Position numbers and translations under genes: made by a program. The notes beneath the pieces were generated by a model, which saw nothing but the letters and a program-made list of their open reading frames with translations, was not told the DNA's origin and did not search any database. Shown one piece after another: positions 1 through 8,082 of a DNA stretch of 45,098 bases (position 1 is its first letter; the number at the start of each line of letters is the position of its first letter). The stretch is from Vibrio mimicus CAIM 602 (GTDB lineage: Bacteria; Pseudomonadota; Gammaproteobacteria; Enterobacterales; Vibrionaceae), in assembly GCF_000338875.1 (NCBI RefSeq), contig NZ_AOMO01000018.1, forward strand, positions 1-45,098, given 5' to 3'.

Positions 1-37
1 TGTGAGAATGAAAACAGCTTTCCGAATTTTAAGAATT

Positions 38-157
38 TGCTTGGCGACCATAGCGTTTTGGACCCACCTGACTCCATCCCGAACTCAGAAGTGAAACGAA
101 ACAGCGTCGATGGTAGTGTGGGGTCTCCCCATGTGAGAGTAGAACATCGCCAGGCTT
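38..157 (+). rRNA. rrf: 5S ribosomal RNA
   Basis: A 120-base segment matches the gammaproteobacterial 5S rRNA along its whole length. It has the conserved loop CCGAACTCAGAAGTGAAACG, the GATGGTAGTGTGGGGTCTCC segment, and complementary ends (TGCTTGGCG near 38, CGCCAGGC near 149-156) that form the terminal stem. It is the last rRNA of an rRNA operon; the 16S and 23S genes lie upstream outside the window, and bases 1-37 are the 23S-5S spacer. A tRNA-Asp gene follows 28 bases later. The exact 3' end is uncertain by one or two bases. Confidence 0.97.
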
Positions 158-185
158 TAATTTAGCACCAAGCGCTAACCAATGC

Positions 186-262
186 GGAGCGGTAGTTCAG
201 TTGGTTAGAATACCGGCCTGTCACGCCGGGGGTCGCGGGTTCGAGTCCCGTCCGCTCCGCCA
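186..262 (+). tRNA. tRNA-Asp (anticodon GTC)
   Basis: This is a 77-base cloverleaf with a perfect 7-bp acceptor stem (GGAGCGG at 186-192, CCGCTCC at 252-258), discriminator G259 and a genome-encoded CCA at 260-262. The D arm contains TAGTTCAGTTGGTTAGAA. The anticodon GTC is at 220-222, and the T arm contains GGTTCGAGTCC. It is the distal tRNA of the rRNA operon, and its transcript is expected to be co-processed with the 5S rRNA upstream. Confidence 0.98.
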
Positions 263-272
263 CTTATTTGAG

Positions 273-298
273 AAACCCAGTCTTACGACTGGGTTTTT
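273..298 (+). terminator. Rho-independent terminator of the rRNA operon
   Basis: A perfect 10-bp stem (AAACCCAGTC at 273-282, GACTGGGTTT at 287-296) closes on a TTAC loop and runs directly into a T tract. It starts 10 bases after the tRNA CCA, so it ends the rrn-tRNA-Asp transcript. Confidence 0.9.
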
Positions 299-302
299 TG
301 CT

Positions 303-555
303 TTTTGGGGAGAAAAAACACTATCACTACCGATACTCGTGCCCCTCGTCGAGCTTTCCCTTCCGCCTTCTCTGATTTCCTGCTTTCTCTTTCTTTTTTG
401 TACTCCCGCATCCCAGTATCAACGCTGCTGCACTTTATTCCATTCCAATGTCTAATAACATTCAAATGACCGCTTAGCGGTTACTTGCGTGCAGAGGAAT
501 ACGTTTAGTGCTGTTTACCTCGAGTTATCACGGTTTGGGGGGAAGAGTTAAGATA
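303..555. other. Intergenic stretch without a supported gene
   Basis: This lies between the rRNA operon terminator and the small minus-strand terminator at 556-583. It has short open frames on both strands, but none has a ribosome binding site, a recognisable product or coding-like composition. A short perfect palindrome (ACCGCTTAGCGGT, 469-481) is the only structure noted, and no function is assigned to it. Confidence 0.6.
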
Positions 556-583
556 AGAAAAAGCCGATGCGTTGGACATCGGC
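556..583 (-). terminator. Minus-strand terminator in the rrn-antiporter gap
   Basis: Read on the minus strand, the hairpin GCCGATG-N7-CATCGGC (563-583) is followed at once by TTTTTC, a standard intrinsic terminator. It cannot serve the antiporter, which has its own terminator at 921-950, so it implies a separate minus-strand transcript starting between about 590 and 900. Confidence 0.7.
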
Positions 584-609
584 GTGTAAGGACATCATCA
601 ATTTAGTGC

Positions 610-747
610 TTAAAACATGGTATCCCTATAGCTAGGGGAATGCACTTTACTATCGAACGAAGTTGTTCCGCCTAACTGGACTAAGATAAATAAAAAGCAG
701 ATACGATCTGAAAAGTCTGAAGATTGGAGCTGCTTCATCAACAACAT
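610..747 (-). CDS. Possible small protein of 45 residues (uncertain)
   Basis: This is an ATG-initiated frame of 45 codons on the minus strand, beginning MLLMKQLQSS and ending SPSYRDTMF. I do not recognise the product. Residues 17-25 (CFLFILVQL) are hydrophobic and could be a short membrane segment, but the rest is polar. The case for a gene is positional. A TTGACA element with a weak -10 lies just upstream (760-786), and a good intrinsic terminator (556-583) lies 26 bases past the stop codon, so the frame fills a compact unit of about 190 bases. Against it, the Shine-Dalgarno sequence is poor (only AGAG about 8 bases before the ATG). The unit could equally be a small RNA or a decayed gene. 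The frame can be extended upstream to a TTG at 918, but that start lies against the antiporter terminator and is unlikely. Confidence 0.25.
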   Translation of the reverse strand: MLLMKQLQSSDFSDRICFLFILVQLGGTTSFDSKVHSPSYRDTMF

Positions 748-759
748 GGTTAATTCTCT

Positions 760-786
760 ATTTTGACAGGGGGTGTTCTCTGTCAA
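760..786 (-). promoter_or_regulatory. Candidate promoter with overlapping inverted repeat
   Basis: On the minus strand there is a consensus -35 TTGACA (781-786), a 15-base spacer and CAAAAT (760-765) as a -10 with 4 of 6 matches. The spacer is shorter than ideal. A 7-bp inverted repeat, TTGACAG-N10-CTGTCAA (763-786), spans the same bases and includes the -35 element, as a repressor operator might. It would drive the small unit ending at the 556-583 terminator. Confidence 0.3.
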
Positions 787-920
787 CGTTTTAAAGTGAT
801 TGCTAGGCAGGAGAGGAATTGCCGTAGTATCGCTACATATAACGTAGACAAACATAACTATCTGAGCGTATTTATAAAAATATTCACCACTGCGATAGAG
901 GTGGTTTAGTGATGACAATA

Positions 921-950
921 AAAAGCCGCAGCTATACTGCTGCGGCTTTT
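921..950. terminator. Bidirectional terminator after the antiporter gene
   Basis: A perfect 8-bp GC-rich stem (GCCGCAGC 925-932, GCTGCGGC 939-946) with a 6-base loop is flanked by A4 on the left and T4 on the right, so it can end transcription on either strand. Its main role is to end the minus-strand antiporter gene, whose stop codon is 22 bases away. Confidence 0.85.
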
Positions 951-972
951 CTATCGAAGGTGTGATAAATGA

Positions 973-2307
973 CTAGCTGTTGTGTTCTTGTTGAGTGAGC
1001 GGTTGAGTACCCTCTGTATTGAGCTCTGCTTGCATTGCTTTTTCAGTCTTCTTTGCTTTCTCAATCATAGGGGTAATTGTTGACCCTTGAACCAGAATCG
1101 AGAATACAACCACAGCGTAGGTCATTACGAGAATCAGTTCTTTTACATCAATCAGTTTCTCTGGGATGACCATGATTCCAGTAGGTATTGAAAGTGCCAT
1201 CGCTAAGGCTAAGCCCCCACGTAACCCACCCCAAGTTAAGATGCGAATCGACCAAGGATTGTAGGTACGGTAGCGTTTAAATCCAATGTAAGAGACAAAC
1301 ACACTCAAATAACGGCCACATAGAACTAATGGGATGGCAAATGCCATTAAGATCCAGTCTTCTTGATGGAATTCAAACAGCAGCATCGACATACCAATCA
1401 ACAGGAATAGAACGCCGTTTAGGAATTCATCGACTAATTCCCAGAAGTGATCTAAATGCTCTTCACTCTCTTTTGAGAAACCAATAAAGCGAGTCCAGTT
1501 ACCAATCATGATGCCTGATACCACCATCGCTAGTGGACCTGAAACATGAATAACATCGGCAAACGCATAACCCGCTGTTGGAATACCGATGGTGAGTAAT
1601 AGTTCCATCGAGTGATCATCGGTTGCTGAAATTAGGTAATGGAAAACTAATCCTAATAAGAAGCCATATACGATGCCACCAATGGCTTCTTGGATGAAGA
1701 GCAGGGTCACACTACCAATGGTTGGTGTTTCGTGACCAAATGCAATAGTAAAAATAGTCACAAAGATGACGAGGCCAAAACCATCGTTGAAGAGAGACTC
1801 CCCTTCGATTTGAGTTGAAATGCGTTTCGGTGCTTTCAGCTTTTTGACAATTGCAAGCACAGCAATTGGGTCGGTTGGTGATATGAGAGCACCAAATAAC
1901 AAGCAGTATACGAGATCGAATTGGATGCCGATGATCTGACAGAAACCGTACAGTGCAAAACCGATAAAGAAGGTGGAAAACAGAGTAGCACCGAGTGCTA
2001 ATACCGTAATTTCCCATTTTTGATCTTTTAGATTGGGGAGTTTGATACCTAGGCCACCTGCAAAAAGTAGGAATCCCAAGATGCCTTTGAGCAGAAAATT
2101 TTCAAAGTTTATGCTGGTGACAGTCTCTGTGGCGATTTGAGTGAGATGAAACCAGTCATTCTGACCAGCAATTAGGATCAGTAGGGACAACATCATAGAG
2201 CCCGCAGTGATGGCTATAGTAGTCTGCATTTTGCTGATCTTGCTGTTTAAAAATGCGATCAACATGGCTGCCGCAGAGAGGAAGCACAAAGTGTAGTAGA
2301 CGGACAT
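973..2307 (-). CDS. CPA1-family Na+(K+)/H+ antiporter
   Basis: This 444-residue inner-membrane antiporter exchanges cytoplasmic Na+ or K+ for protons in pH and salt homeostasis. It is built of about a dozen hydrophobic helices from residue 4 onward. The CPA1 signatures are SPTDPIAV (143-150), which supplies the Asp of the unwound helix, and EGESLFNDG (168-176), which carries the Asn-Asp pair of the ion site. A glycine-rich TWGGLRGG segment lies near the C-terminal third. The cytoplasmic tail (last 40 residues) is polar and short, without a TrkA-C or cNMP domain. The gene stands alone: it is divergent from metH and ends in its own terminator. The family is certain, but cation preference cannot be read from sequence. 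V. cholerae has several NhaP paralogues, so I give no symbol. Confidence 0.9.
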   Translation of the reverse strand: MSVYYTLCFLSAAAMLIAFLNSKISKMQTTIAITAGSMMLSLLILIAGQNDWFHLTQIATETVTSINFENFLLKGILGFLLFAGGLGIKLPNLKDQKWEITVLALGATLFSTFFIGFALYGFCQIIGIQFDLVYCLLFGALISPTDPIAVLAIVKKLKAPKRISTQIEGESLFNDGFGLVIFVTIFTIAFGHETPTIGSVTLLFIQEAIGGIVYGFLLGLVFHYLISATDDHSMELLLTIGIPTAGYAFADVIHVSGPLAMVVSGIMIGNWTRFIGFSKESEEHLDHFWELVDEFLNGVLFLLIGMSMLLFEFHQEDWILMAFAIPLVLCGRYLSVFVSYIGFKRYRTYNPWSIRILTWGGLRGGLALAMALSIPTGIMVIPEKLIDVKELILVMTYAVVVFSILVQGSTITPMIEKAKKTEKAMQAELNTEGTQPLTQQEHNS

Positions 2308-2437
2308 TCTCTTCTCAGTGTGTGTAACAATTTGTGAACGAAATTGTCTTTCTCTGTCGAATAAATAGCAAATACTTTTTTATCACGCGAGGTTTTGCTC
2401 ACACACTCAGATCGTCTAATTATTAGGCTTGATTTTT

Positions 2438-2453
2438 AGACGTCTAGATTTCT
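2438..2453 (+). promoter_or_regulatory. Tandem MetJ boxes upstream of metH
   Basis: Two adjacent 8-mers, AGACGTCT (2438-2445, a perfect match to the methionine repressor box) and AGATTTCT (2446-2453, 6 of 8), sit 51 bases before the metH start. MetJ with S-adenosylmethionine binds arrays of at least two such boxes. This suggests direct repression of metH when methionine is plentiful. In E. coli metH is controlled mainly through MetR, so direct MetJ control would be a difference. No convincing -35/-10 pair was identified nearby. Confidence 0.65.
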
Positions 2454-2503
2454 GAAATTTGTGTGATAGGATGTGGCAACAGCAAAAGGAATGAGGCGGT
2501 ATT

Positions 2504-5500
2504 GTGGGAATAGAAGTAAGACAGCAACTCGAGCAACAATTGAAACAGCGTATCCTACTGATTGATGGTGGTATGGGTACTATGATTCAGAGTTATAAGT
2601 TACAAGAGGAAGACTATCGTGGTGCACGATTCGCGGATTGGCACTGTGATCTAAAAGGAAATAACGACCTCTTAGTACTTACTCAGCCACAAATCATTAA
2701 AGATATTCACTCGGCTTATCTGGAAGCAGGGGCGGATATTCTCGAAACCAACACGTTTAACTCAACCACGATTGCAATGGCTGACTATGACATGCAATTG
2801 CTCAGTGATGAGATTAACTTTGCCGCTGCTAAACTAGCGCGTGAAGTCGCCGATGAGTGGACAACAAAAGATCCTAGCCGACCTCGTTATGTTGCCGGCG
2901 TGCTAGGACCAACCAATCGCACGTGTTCGATCTCTCCTGATGTGAATGATCCGGGCTTCCGTAATGTCACATTTGATCAACTTGTTCAGGCGTATTCGGA
3001 GTCTACCCGCGCTTTGATCAAGGGTGGCAGTGATCTGATCTTGATTGAAACTATTTTCGATACACTCAATGCCAAAGCGTGTGCGTTTGCGGTCGATAGT
3101 GTGTTTGAAGAATTAGGCATCAGCTTACCTGTGATGATTTCCGGTACGATTACCGATGCGTCTGGGCGTACGTTGTCTGGACAGACGACGGAAGCTTTCT
3201 ACAACGCATTGCGTCATGTTCGGCCGATTTCGTTTGGCTTGAACTGCGCATTAGGCCCAGATGAGTTGCGCCAGTACGTTGAAGAGCTTTCTCGGATTTC
3301 GGAATGCTATGTTTCCGCACACCCAAATGCGGGATTACCCAATGCGTTTGGCGAATACGATCTCTCTGCCGAGGATATGGCAGAGCATATTGCCGAATGG
3401 GCGCAAGCAGGCTTTCTTAACTTAGTCGGTGGCTGCTGTGGTACGACACCTGAGCATATCGCAGCAATGGCCAAAGCGGTAGAAGGGGTGAAACCAAGGG
3501 CTTTGCCTGAGCTGAAAGTGGAATGTCGCCTTTCGGGTTTAGAGCCGCTGAATATTGGCCCTGAAACACTGTTTGTTAACGTGGGCGAACGAACTAACGT
3601 CACCGGTTCGGCGCGTTTTAAGCGTTTAATTAAAGAAGAGCAATACGATGAAGCTTTGGATGTCGCGCGTGAGCAGGTAGAAAATGGCGCGCAGATCATC
3701 GACATCAATATGGATGAAGGCATGCTGGATGCGGAAGCCTGCATGGTGCGCTTCCTTAATCTATGCGCCTCTGAACCAGAAATCTCCAAAGTTCCCGTGA
3801 TGGTCGACTCCTCGAAATGGGAAGTCATTGAAGCGGGTTTGAAATGCATTCAGGGTAAAGGCATCGTCAACTCTATTTCTCTTAAAGAAGGCAAAGAGAA
3901 GTTTATTGCCCAAGCCAAATTGGTGCGCCGCTACGGTGCCGCCGTGATTGTGATGGCGTTTGACGAAGTTGGCCAAGCGGATACTCGTGAGCGCAAATTG
4001 GAGATCTGTAGTCGGGCTTACCACATTCTGGTTGATGAGGTGGGTTTCCCACCGGAAGATATTATTTTCGACCCTAACATCTTTGCCGTTGCGACAGGGA
4101 TTGATGAGCACAATAACTACGCACTGGACTTCATTAATGCGGTTGCGGACATTAAGCGTGAGCTGCCGCATGCGATGATTTCTGGCGGTGTGTCTAACGT
4201 TTCTTTCTCTTTCCGTGGCAATAACTATGTGCGTGAAGCAATCCACGCCGTGTTCCTCTATCACTGTTTTAAACACGGCATGGACATGGGGATTGTCAAC
4301 GCCGGACAGCTTGAAATCTACGATAACGTTCCGCTGAAATTGCGCGAGGCAGTGGAAGATGTAATCCTCAATCGACGTAACGATGGCACGGAAAGACTGC
4401 TTGAGATCGCCGAAGCGTATCGTGAAAACAGTGTAGGTAAAGAAGAGGATGCTTCTGCGTTAGAGTGGCGTACATGGCCTGTGGCTAAGCGCCTAGAGCA
4501 TGCCTTAGTCAAAGGCATCACCGAATTTATTGTGCAAGATACCGAAGAGGCGCGCCAGCAAGCCAGTAAACCGCTTGAAGTGATTGAAGGGCCGTTGATG
4601 GATGGCATGAACGTAGTCGGCGACTTGTTCGGTGAAGGGAAAATGTTCCTGCCTCAAGTAGTGAAATCAGCGCGCGTAATGAAACAAGCGGTGGCTTATC
4701 TCGAACCTTTCATTAACGCCCAAAAAAGTGGTAGCACCTCCAATGGCAAAATTTTGCTGGCGACCGTGAAAGGGGATGTGCACGATATCGGCAAGAACAT
4801 TGTTGGCGTCGTGCTGCAGTGTAATAACTTCGAGATCATTGATCTTGGCGTGATGGTGCCTTGTGAGCAGATCCTCAAAGTCGCTCGTGAGGAAAAAGTG
4901 GACATCATCGGTCTATCGGGCCTCATTACTCCATCTTTAGATGAAATGGTGCATGTTGCCAAAGAGATGGAGCGACAAGGTTTTGAGCTTCCACTCTTGA
5001 TTGGTGGTGCGACGACTTCAAAAGCGCATACTGCGGTGAAGATCGAACAGAATTATCATGCGCCTGTGGTGTACGTGAATAACGCGTCGCGCGCGGTGGG
5101 GGTGTGTACTTCATTACTGTCTGATGAGTTGCGTTCCGGATTTATCGAACGTTTGGATCTCGATTACGAGCGCACGCGCGATCAGCATGCGCGTAAAACC
5201 CCCAAATCTCGCCCTGTGACCTTAGAGCAGGCACGAGCCAATAAAGCCGCAATCGATTGGGCGAGTTATACGCCACCTGTTCCGGCTAAACCGGGCGTGC
5301 ATGTATTTGAAAACATAGCGTTAGCAACTCTGCGTCCTTATATCGACTGGACGCCTTTCTTTATGACTTGGTCGCTCATGGGTAAATACCCTGCAATTTT
5401 GGAACATGAAGAGGTCGGTGAAGAAGCCAAACGTCTATTTCATGATGCCAATGCCTTGCTTGATAAAGTGGAACGAGAAGGGTTGCTGAAAGCCAGTGGC

Positions 5501-6184
5501 ATGTGTGCGCTCTTCCCAGCTGCGAGCGTTGGTGATGACATTGAGGTGTACAGCGACGAATCACGTACGCAAGTAGCGCATGTGCTGTACAACTTGCGTC
5601 AGCAGACCGAAAAGCCGAAAGGAGCCAACTACTGTTTGTCGGATTATGTCGCTCCGAAAGAGAGCGGTAAGCGCGATTGGATTGGCGCGTTTGCGGTAAC
5701 TGGTGGCATTGGTGAGCGAGCGTTGGCTGATGCTTATAAAGCTCAGGGCGATGATTACAATGCGATCATGATCCAAGCGGTGGCCGATCGTTTGGCCGAA
5801 GCTTTTGCGGAATATCTGCATGAAAAAGTGCGTAAAGAGATCTGGGGTTATGCGATCGATGAAAATCTCTCAAATGATGAGTTGATCCGAGAGCGTTATC
5901 AGGGGATTCGACCGGCGCCGGGTTATCCTGCCTGTCCAGAGCACACCGAAAAAGCGACCTTGTGGCAAATGCTGAATGTCGAAGAGAGCATAGGCATGTC
6001 ACTGACGACGAGCTATGCGATGTGGCCGGGCGCTTCGGTATCCGGTTGGTATTTCTCGCATCCTGATTCTCGCTATTTTGCGGTAGCGCAGATTCAGCAA
6101 GATCAGCTGCACAGCTATGCTGAGCGTAAAAGCTGGAGTTTGGAAGAAGCCGAAAAATGGCTGGCGCCTAACCTCGATGCTTAA
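2504..6184 (+). CDS. metH: Cobalamin-dependent methionine synthase
   Basis: MetH transfers the methyl group of 5-methyltetrahydrofolate to homocysteine through methylcobalamin, the last step of methionine synthesis. The 1226-residue protein matches the E. coli enzyme (1227) along its whole length. Residues 1-325 form the homocysteine domain with zinc ligands Cys248, Cys311 and Cys312. Residues about 355-620 form the folate (pterin-binding) domain, and about 650-895 the cobalamin domain with DVHDIG, whose His760 is the lower ligand of B12. The rest is the AdoMet-binding reactivation domain, including [15 protein letters not shown]. The start is GTG with a GAGG Shine-Dalgarno 7 bases upstream; no in-frame ATG lies before DGGMGTMIQ. 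It is a single-gene unit ending in the hairpin at 6211-6235 and is probably controlled by MetJ boxes at 2438-2453. Confidence 0.98.
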   Translation: MGIEVRQQLEQQLKQRILLIDGGMGTMIQSYKLQEEDYRGARFADWHCDLKGNNDLLVLTQPQIIKDIHSAYLEAGADILETNTFNSTTIAMADYDMQLLSDEINFAAAKLAREVADEWTTKDPSRPRYVAGVLGPTNRTCSISPDVNDPGFRNVTFDQLVQAYSESTRALIKGGSDLILIETIFDTLNAKACAFAVDSVFEELGISLPVMISGTITDASGRTLSGQTTEAFYNALRHVRPISFGLNCALGPDELRQYVEELSRISECYVSAHPNAGLPNAFGEYDLSAEDMAEHIAEWAQAGFLNLVGGCCGTTPEHIAAMAKAVEGVKPRALPELKVECRLSGLEPLNIGPETLFVNVGERTNVTGSARFKRLIKEEQYDEALDVAREQVENGAQIIDINMDEGMLDAEACMVRFLNLCASEPEISKVPVMVDSSKWEVIEAGLKCIQGKGIVNSISLKEGKEKFIAQAKLVRRYGAAVIVMAFDEVGQADTRERKLEICSRAYHILVDEVGFPPEDIIFDPNIFAVATGIDEHNNYALDFINAVADIKRELPHAMISGGVSNVSFSFRGNNYVREAIHAVFLYHCFKHGMDMGIVNAGQLEIYDNVPLKLREAVEDVILNRRNDGTERLLEIAEAYRENSVGKEEDASALEWRTWPVAKRLEHALVKGITEFIVQDTEEARQQASKPLEVIEGPLMDGMNVVGDLFGEGKMFLPQVVKSARVMKQAVAYLEPFINAQKSGSTSNGKILLATVKGDVHDIGKNIVGVVLQCNNFEIIDLGVMVPCEQILKVAREEKVDIIGLSGLITPSLDEMVHVAKEMERQGFELPLLIGGATTSKAHTAVKIEQNYHAPVVYVNNASRAVGVCTSLLSDELRSGFIERLDLDYERTRDQHARKTPKSRPVTLEQARANKAAIDWASYTPPVPAKPGVHVFENIALATLRPYIDWTPFFMTWSLMGKYPAILEHEEVGEEAKRLFHDANALLDKVEREGLLKASGMCALFPAASVGDDIEVYSDESRTQVAHVLYNLRQQTEKPKGANYCLSDYVAPKESGKRDWIGAFAVTGGIGERALADAYKAQGDDYNAIMIQAVADRLAEAFAEYLHEKVRKEIWGYAIDENLSNDELIRERYQGIRPAPGYPACPEHTEKATLWQMLNVEESIGMSLTTSYAMWPGASVSGWYFSHPDSRYFAVAQIQQDQLHSYAERKSWSLEEAEKWLAPNLDA

Positions 6185-6210
6185 TCAGTAAAACAGTAAT
6201 CCACAATAAC

Positions 6211-6241
6211 AAGAGGCCACATTATGTGGCCTCTTAGTTTT
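6211..6241. terminator. Terminator between convergent metH and lysC
   Basis: An 11-bp perfect stem (AAGAGGCCACA 6211-6221, TGTGGCCTCTT 6225-6235) closes on TTA and is followed by AGTTTTT on the plus strand. The T tract favours metH. The stem also lies 27 bases beyond the lysC stop and may serve both genes. Confidence 0.8.
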
Positions 6242-6262
6242 TATCTCTTGGCGAGTTGAGTT

Positions 6263-7618
6263 TTATTCTTGCTCAAACAGCTCTTTATGCAGCTTCTGGA
6301 CTGCTTGCTTAGAGACAGATTCATGCAGCAAGAAGCAGAGGTTATGTGCGCTCGCGCCATAACAGATCATGCGTAGATTGTAATCTTCCAGCACGCCGAA
6401 CACTTGTTTTGCGTAGCCGCGGCTTTCTTTCATCTTGTTACCAATCAAGGCAATCAAGCACAGGTTGTATTCCACTTCTACCGTGCACAGCTCTTCCAAC
6501 TCGGCGCGCACCGCTTCTGGCAGTTCAGGAGCACCACCGGAGGTATCGGTTTTATCCAGTGTCAGCGATACGCTGATCTCTGATGTGGTGATCAGATCGA
6601 CCGAAATCTTATGCTTGGCGAGAATTTCAAACACTTTAGCGAGGAAGCCGTAAGCGTGGAACATCTGCGCGCTACGTAGTGTCACCATAGTTTGATTACA
6701 ACGTAGTGCGAGTGCACGGTAAAGCGGAGCACTTTCTACTTGTTTGCGAATCCAAGTGCCGCCTTTTTCCGGTTCTTTTGAAGAACCAACAAACACCGGA
6801 ATGCCGTGACGCACGGCTGGAAGTAAGGTGGATGGATGCAGAATCTTGGCACCAAAATTGGCCATTTCTGATGCTTCACTAAAGCTGATCTCTGGGATCG
6901 GAGCTGCTTTCGGAGCAATGCGTGGATCGGTACTGTAGATTCCCGGTACGTCTGTCCAAATCTCCAAACCACAGGCTTGCACTGCTTCTGCAATCAAAGC
7001 GGCTGAATAATCACTGCCGCCGCGACCTAAGGTAGTTGTATTGCCTTGGGCATCAGAGCCGATAAAGCCTTGAGTAACCACGACGTATTGTTCACACAGT
7101 GGAATCAACTTATCTTTGGCTAATTGAGCAATCTCTTCCAGTTGTGGTTCAGCACGACCGTAGTGGTCATCCGTGCGTAGCACTTCACGAATGTCGAACC
7201 GTACTGCATCGACGCCACGCTCACGCATCAGTTGAGCCAAGATATAAGTAGAAATCAGCTCACCGCACGCCACTAAGTGGTCGGTCAGTTTTTTACTAGA
7301 TTGAAATGAAGCCGCTTCCGCCGCACTGGCCACAGAGTCCAATACGGCTTTGACTTCTTTCTCGACTCGGGTTGGATCCGCGAGTTGGTCGATAATCACA
7401 TAGTGGATATCAGCCAGTTGTTGCAAAATGGCTTGGCGGCGTTCACTAGAAGCTACGCCATTGGCCAGTTCGACCAATAAATTGGTCACGCCAGAGCATG
7501 CACTGCTTACGACTAAGCGTGTTTGTGGATTGTTTTCTATGATGGCCGAACAGCGGCTCATGGCTTCAAAGTTGGCGACACTAGTACCACCAAATTTGGC
7601 GACGTTAAATGTGCTCAC
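6263..7618 (-). CDS. lysC: Lysine-sensitive aspartokinase III
   Basis: This cytoplasmic kinase phosphorylates L-aspartate, opening the aspartate pathway to lysine, diaminopimelate, methionine and threonine. The 451-residue protein matches E. coli LysC (449). The kinase domain begins with KFGGTSV (residues 8-14) and includes TTTLGRGGSDY and WTDVPGIYSTDPR. The C-terminal part holds two ACT domains (SVDLITTSE and IRMICYGASAHN regions) for lysine feedback inhibition. The start is GTG, with GGGAG 7 bases upstream. There is no fused homoserine dehydrogenase, which separates it from ThrA and MetL. The leader carries a lysine riboswitch (7731-7908) and a promoter (7918-7946), so synthesis is lysine-repressed as well as the enzyme lysine-inhibited. 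Confidence 0.97.
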   Translation of the reverse strand: MSTFNVAKFGGTSVANFEAMSRCSAIIENNPQTRLVVSSACSGVTNLLVELANGVASSERRQAILQQLADIHYVIIDQLADPTRVEKEVKAVLDSVASAAEAASFQSSKKLTDHLVACGELISTYILAQLMRERGVDAVRFDIREVLRTDDHYGRAEPQLEEIAQLAKDKLIPLCEQYVVVTQGFIGSDAQGNTTTLGRGGSDYSAALIAEAVQACGLEIWTDVPGIYSTDPRIAPKAAPIPEISFSEASEMANFGAKILHPSTLLPAVRHGIPVFVGSSKEPEKGGTWIRKQVESAPLYRALALRCNQTMVTLRSAQMFHAYGFLAKVFEILAKHKISVDLITTSEISVSLTLDKTDTSGGAPELPEAVRAELEELCTVEVEYNLCLIALIGNKMKESRGYAKQVFGVLEDYNLRMICYGASAHNLCFLLHESVSKQAVQKLHKELFEQE

Positions 7619-7730
7619 GGCAATTCTCCCAGACTTCCTGAAAAACGAGTTGTTGGTAACCCAACGTCCAATGTTGTGAAGAGAGTGTTTTTTAATAGAG
7701 CAAATTAGAGGAGTGACTATAGAAAGATTT

Positions 7731-7908
7731 CCCTCAGAAGCTCTTCATCAGATTTGAGCTGATGACAGTTGAAGGGATTCAGCCCATTCAACCGATAAAC
7801 CAAAGCCGCAACTTTAATTCACCTCGGCACTACTCCCCCTGAATGTTTTGTTTTGGAGTTGAGGCTCCACAAAACATCTGCCTGGGCAGTGCTCCTCTTC
7901 TGCTAGAT
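7731..7908 (-). promoter_or_regulatory. Lysine riboswitch (L box) in the lysC leader
   Basis: Read on the minus strand, the leader has the conserved L-box blocks in order. First comes AGAAGAGGAGCACTGCCCAGG with the 5' half of P1. An extended P2 region follows, then GTGCCGAGGTGAATTAAAG, GGGCTGAATCCC and a P5 hairpin, ending in CTTCTGAGG. P1 pairs CAGAAG (plus-strand 7897-7902) with CTTCTG (7735-7740). These match the core of the E. coli lysC riboswitch. The aptamer ends about 112 bases before the GTG start. I see no strong intrinsic terminator in that stretch, so control of translation initiation is the likelier mode. Confidence 0.93.
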
Positions 7909-7917
7909 AGCTCACAC

Positions 7918-7946
7918 ATTGAACGGTGTTGGCGAAATCTTGTCAA
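7918..7946 (-). promoter_or_regulatory. lysC promoter
   Basis: On the minus strand there is a perfect -35 TTGACA (7941-7946), a 17-base spacer and -10 TTCAAT (7918-7923, 4 of 6). The predicted start near 7910 places the first nucleotides of the transcript directly at the 5' edge of the lysine aptamer, which supports both calls. Confidence 0.75.
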
Positions 7947-8024
7947 CGACAAAATGTTCCAAAAGTGCAAATAAAAATGACATTAGTGTGACAACGGTTA
8001 ACACTCTGGACATAGGTCGAATTG

Positions 8025-8053
8025 TTGCTGCAACTTAATTGCATTACTCTGAT
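8025..8053 (+). promoter_or_regulatory. Candidate promoter of the class V aminotransferase
   Basis: TTGCTG (8025-8030), a 17-base spacer and TCTGAT (8048-8053) form a weak sigma-70-like pair about 30 bases before the ATG. Upstream, AGTGT-N11-ACACT (7985-8005) is a short inverted repeat that could be an operator. Both are low-confidence calls made by eye. Confidence 0.3.
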
Positions 8054-8082
8054 GGCTCTGGTCGCCACAACAAGGAGTCGTC

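Noticed and set aside
201..465. Short frames over the tRNA-Asp gene and its terminator on both strands
   Set aside because: They run through a tRNA and a terminator hairpin, lack ribosome binding sites and resemble no protein.
610..918. 102-codon minus-strand frame starting at TTG 918
   Set aside because: The TTG lies directly against the antiporter terminator T tract, has no ribosome binding site, and the product has no recognisable features. Only the shorter ATG frame (610-747) was kept, at low confidence.
3307..4276. Long antisense frames within metH
   Set aside because: They are shadows of a strongly conserved coding sequence, with no promoter, ribosome binding site or recognisable product.
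7641..7665. Hairpin GTTGG-TAAC-CCAAC and T5 in the lysC leader as an intrinsic terminator
   Set aside because: The stem is only 5 bp and the T tract is six bases away, too weak to call as the riboswitch output.
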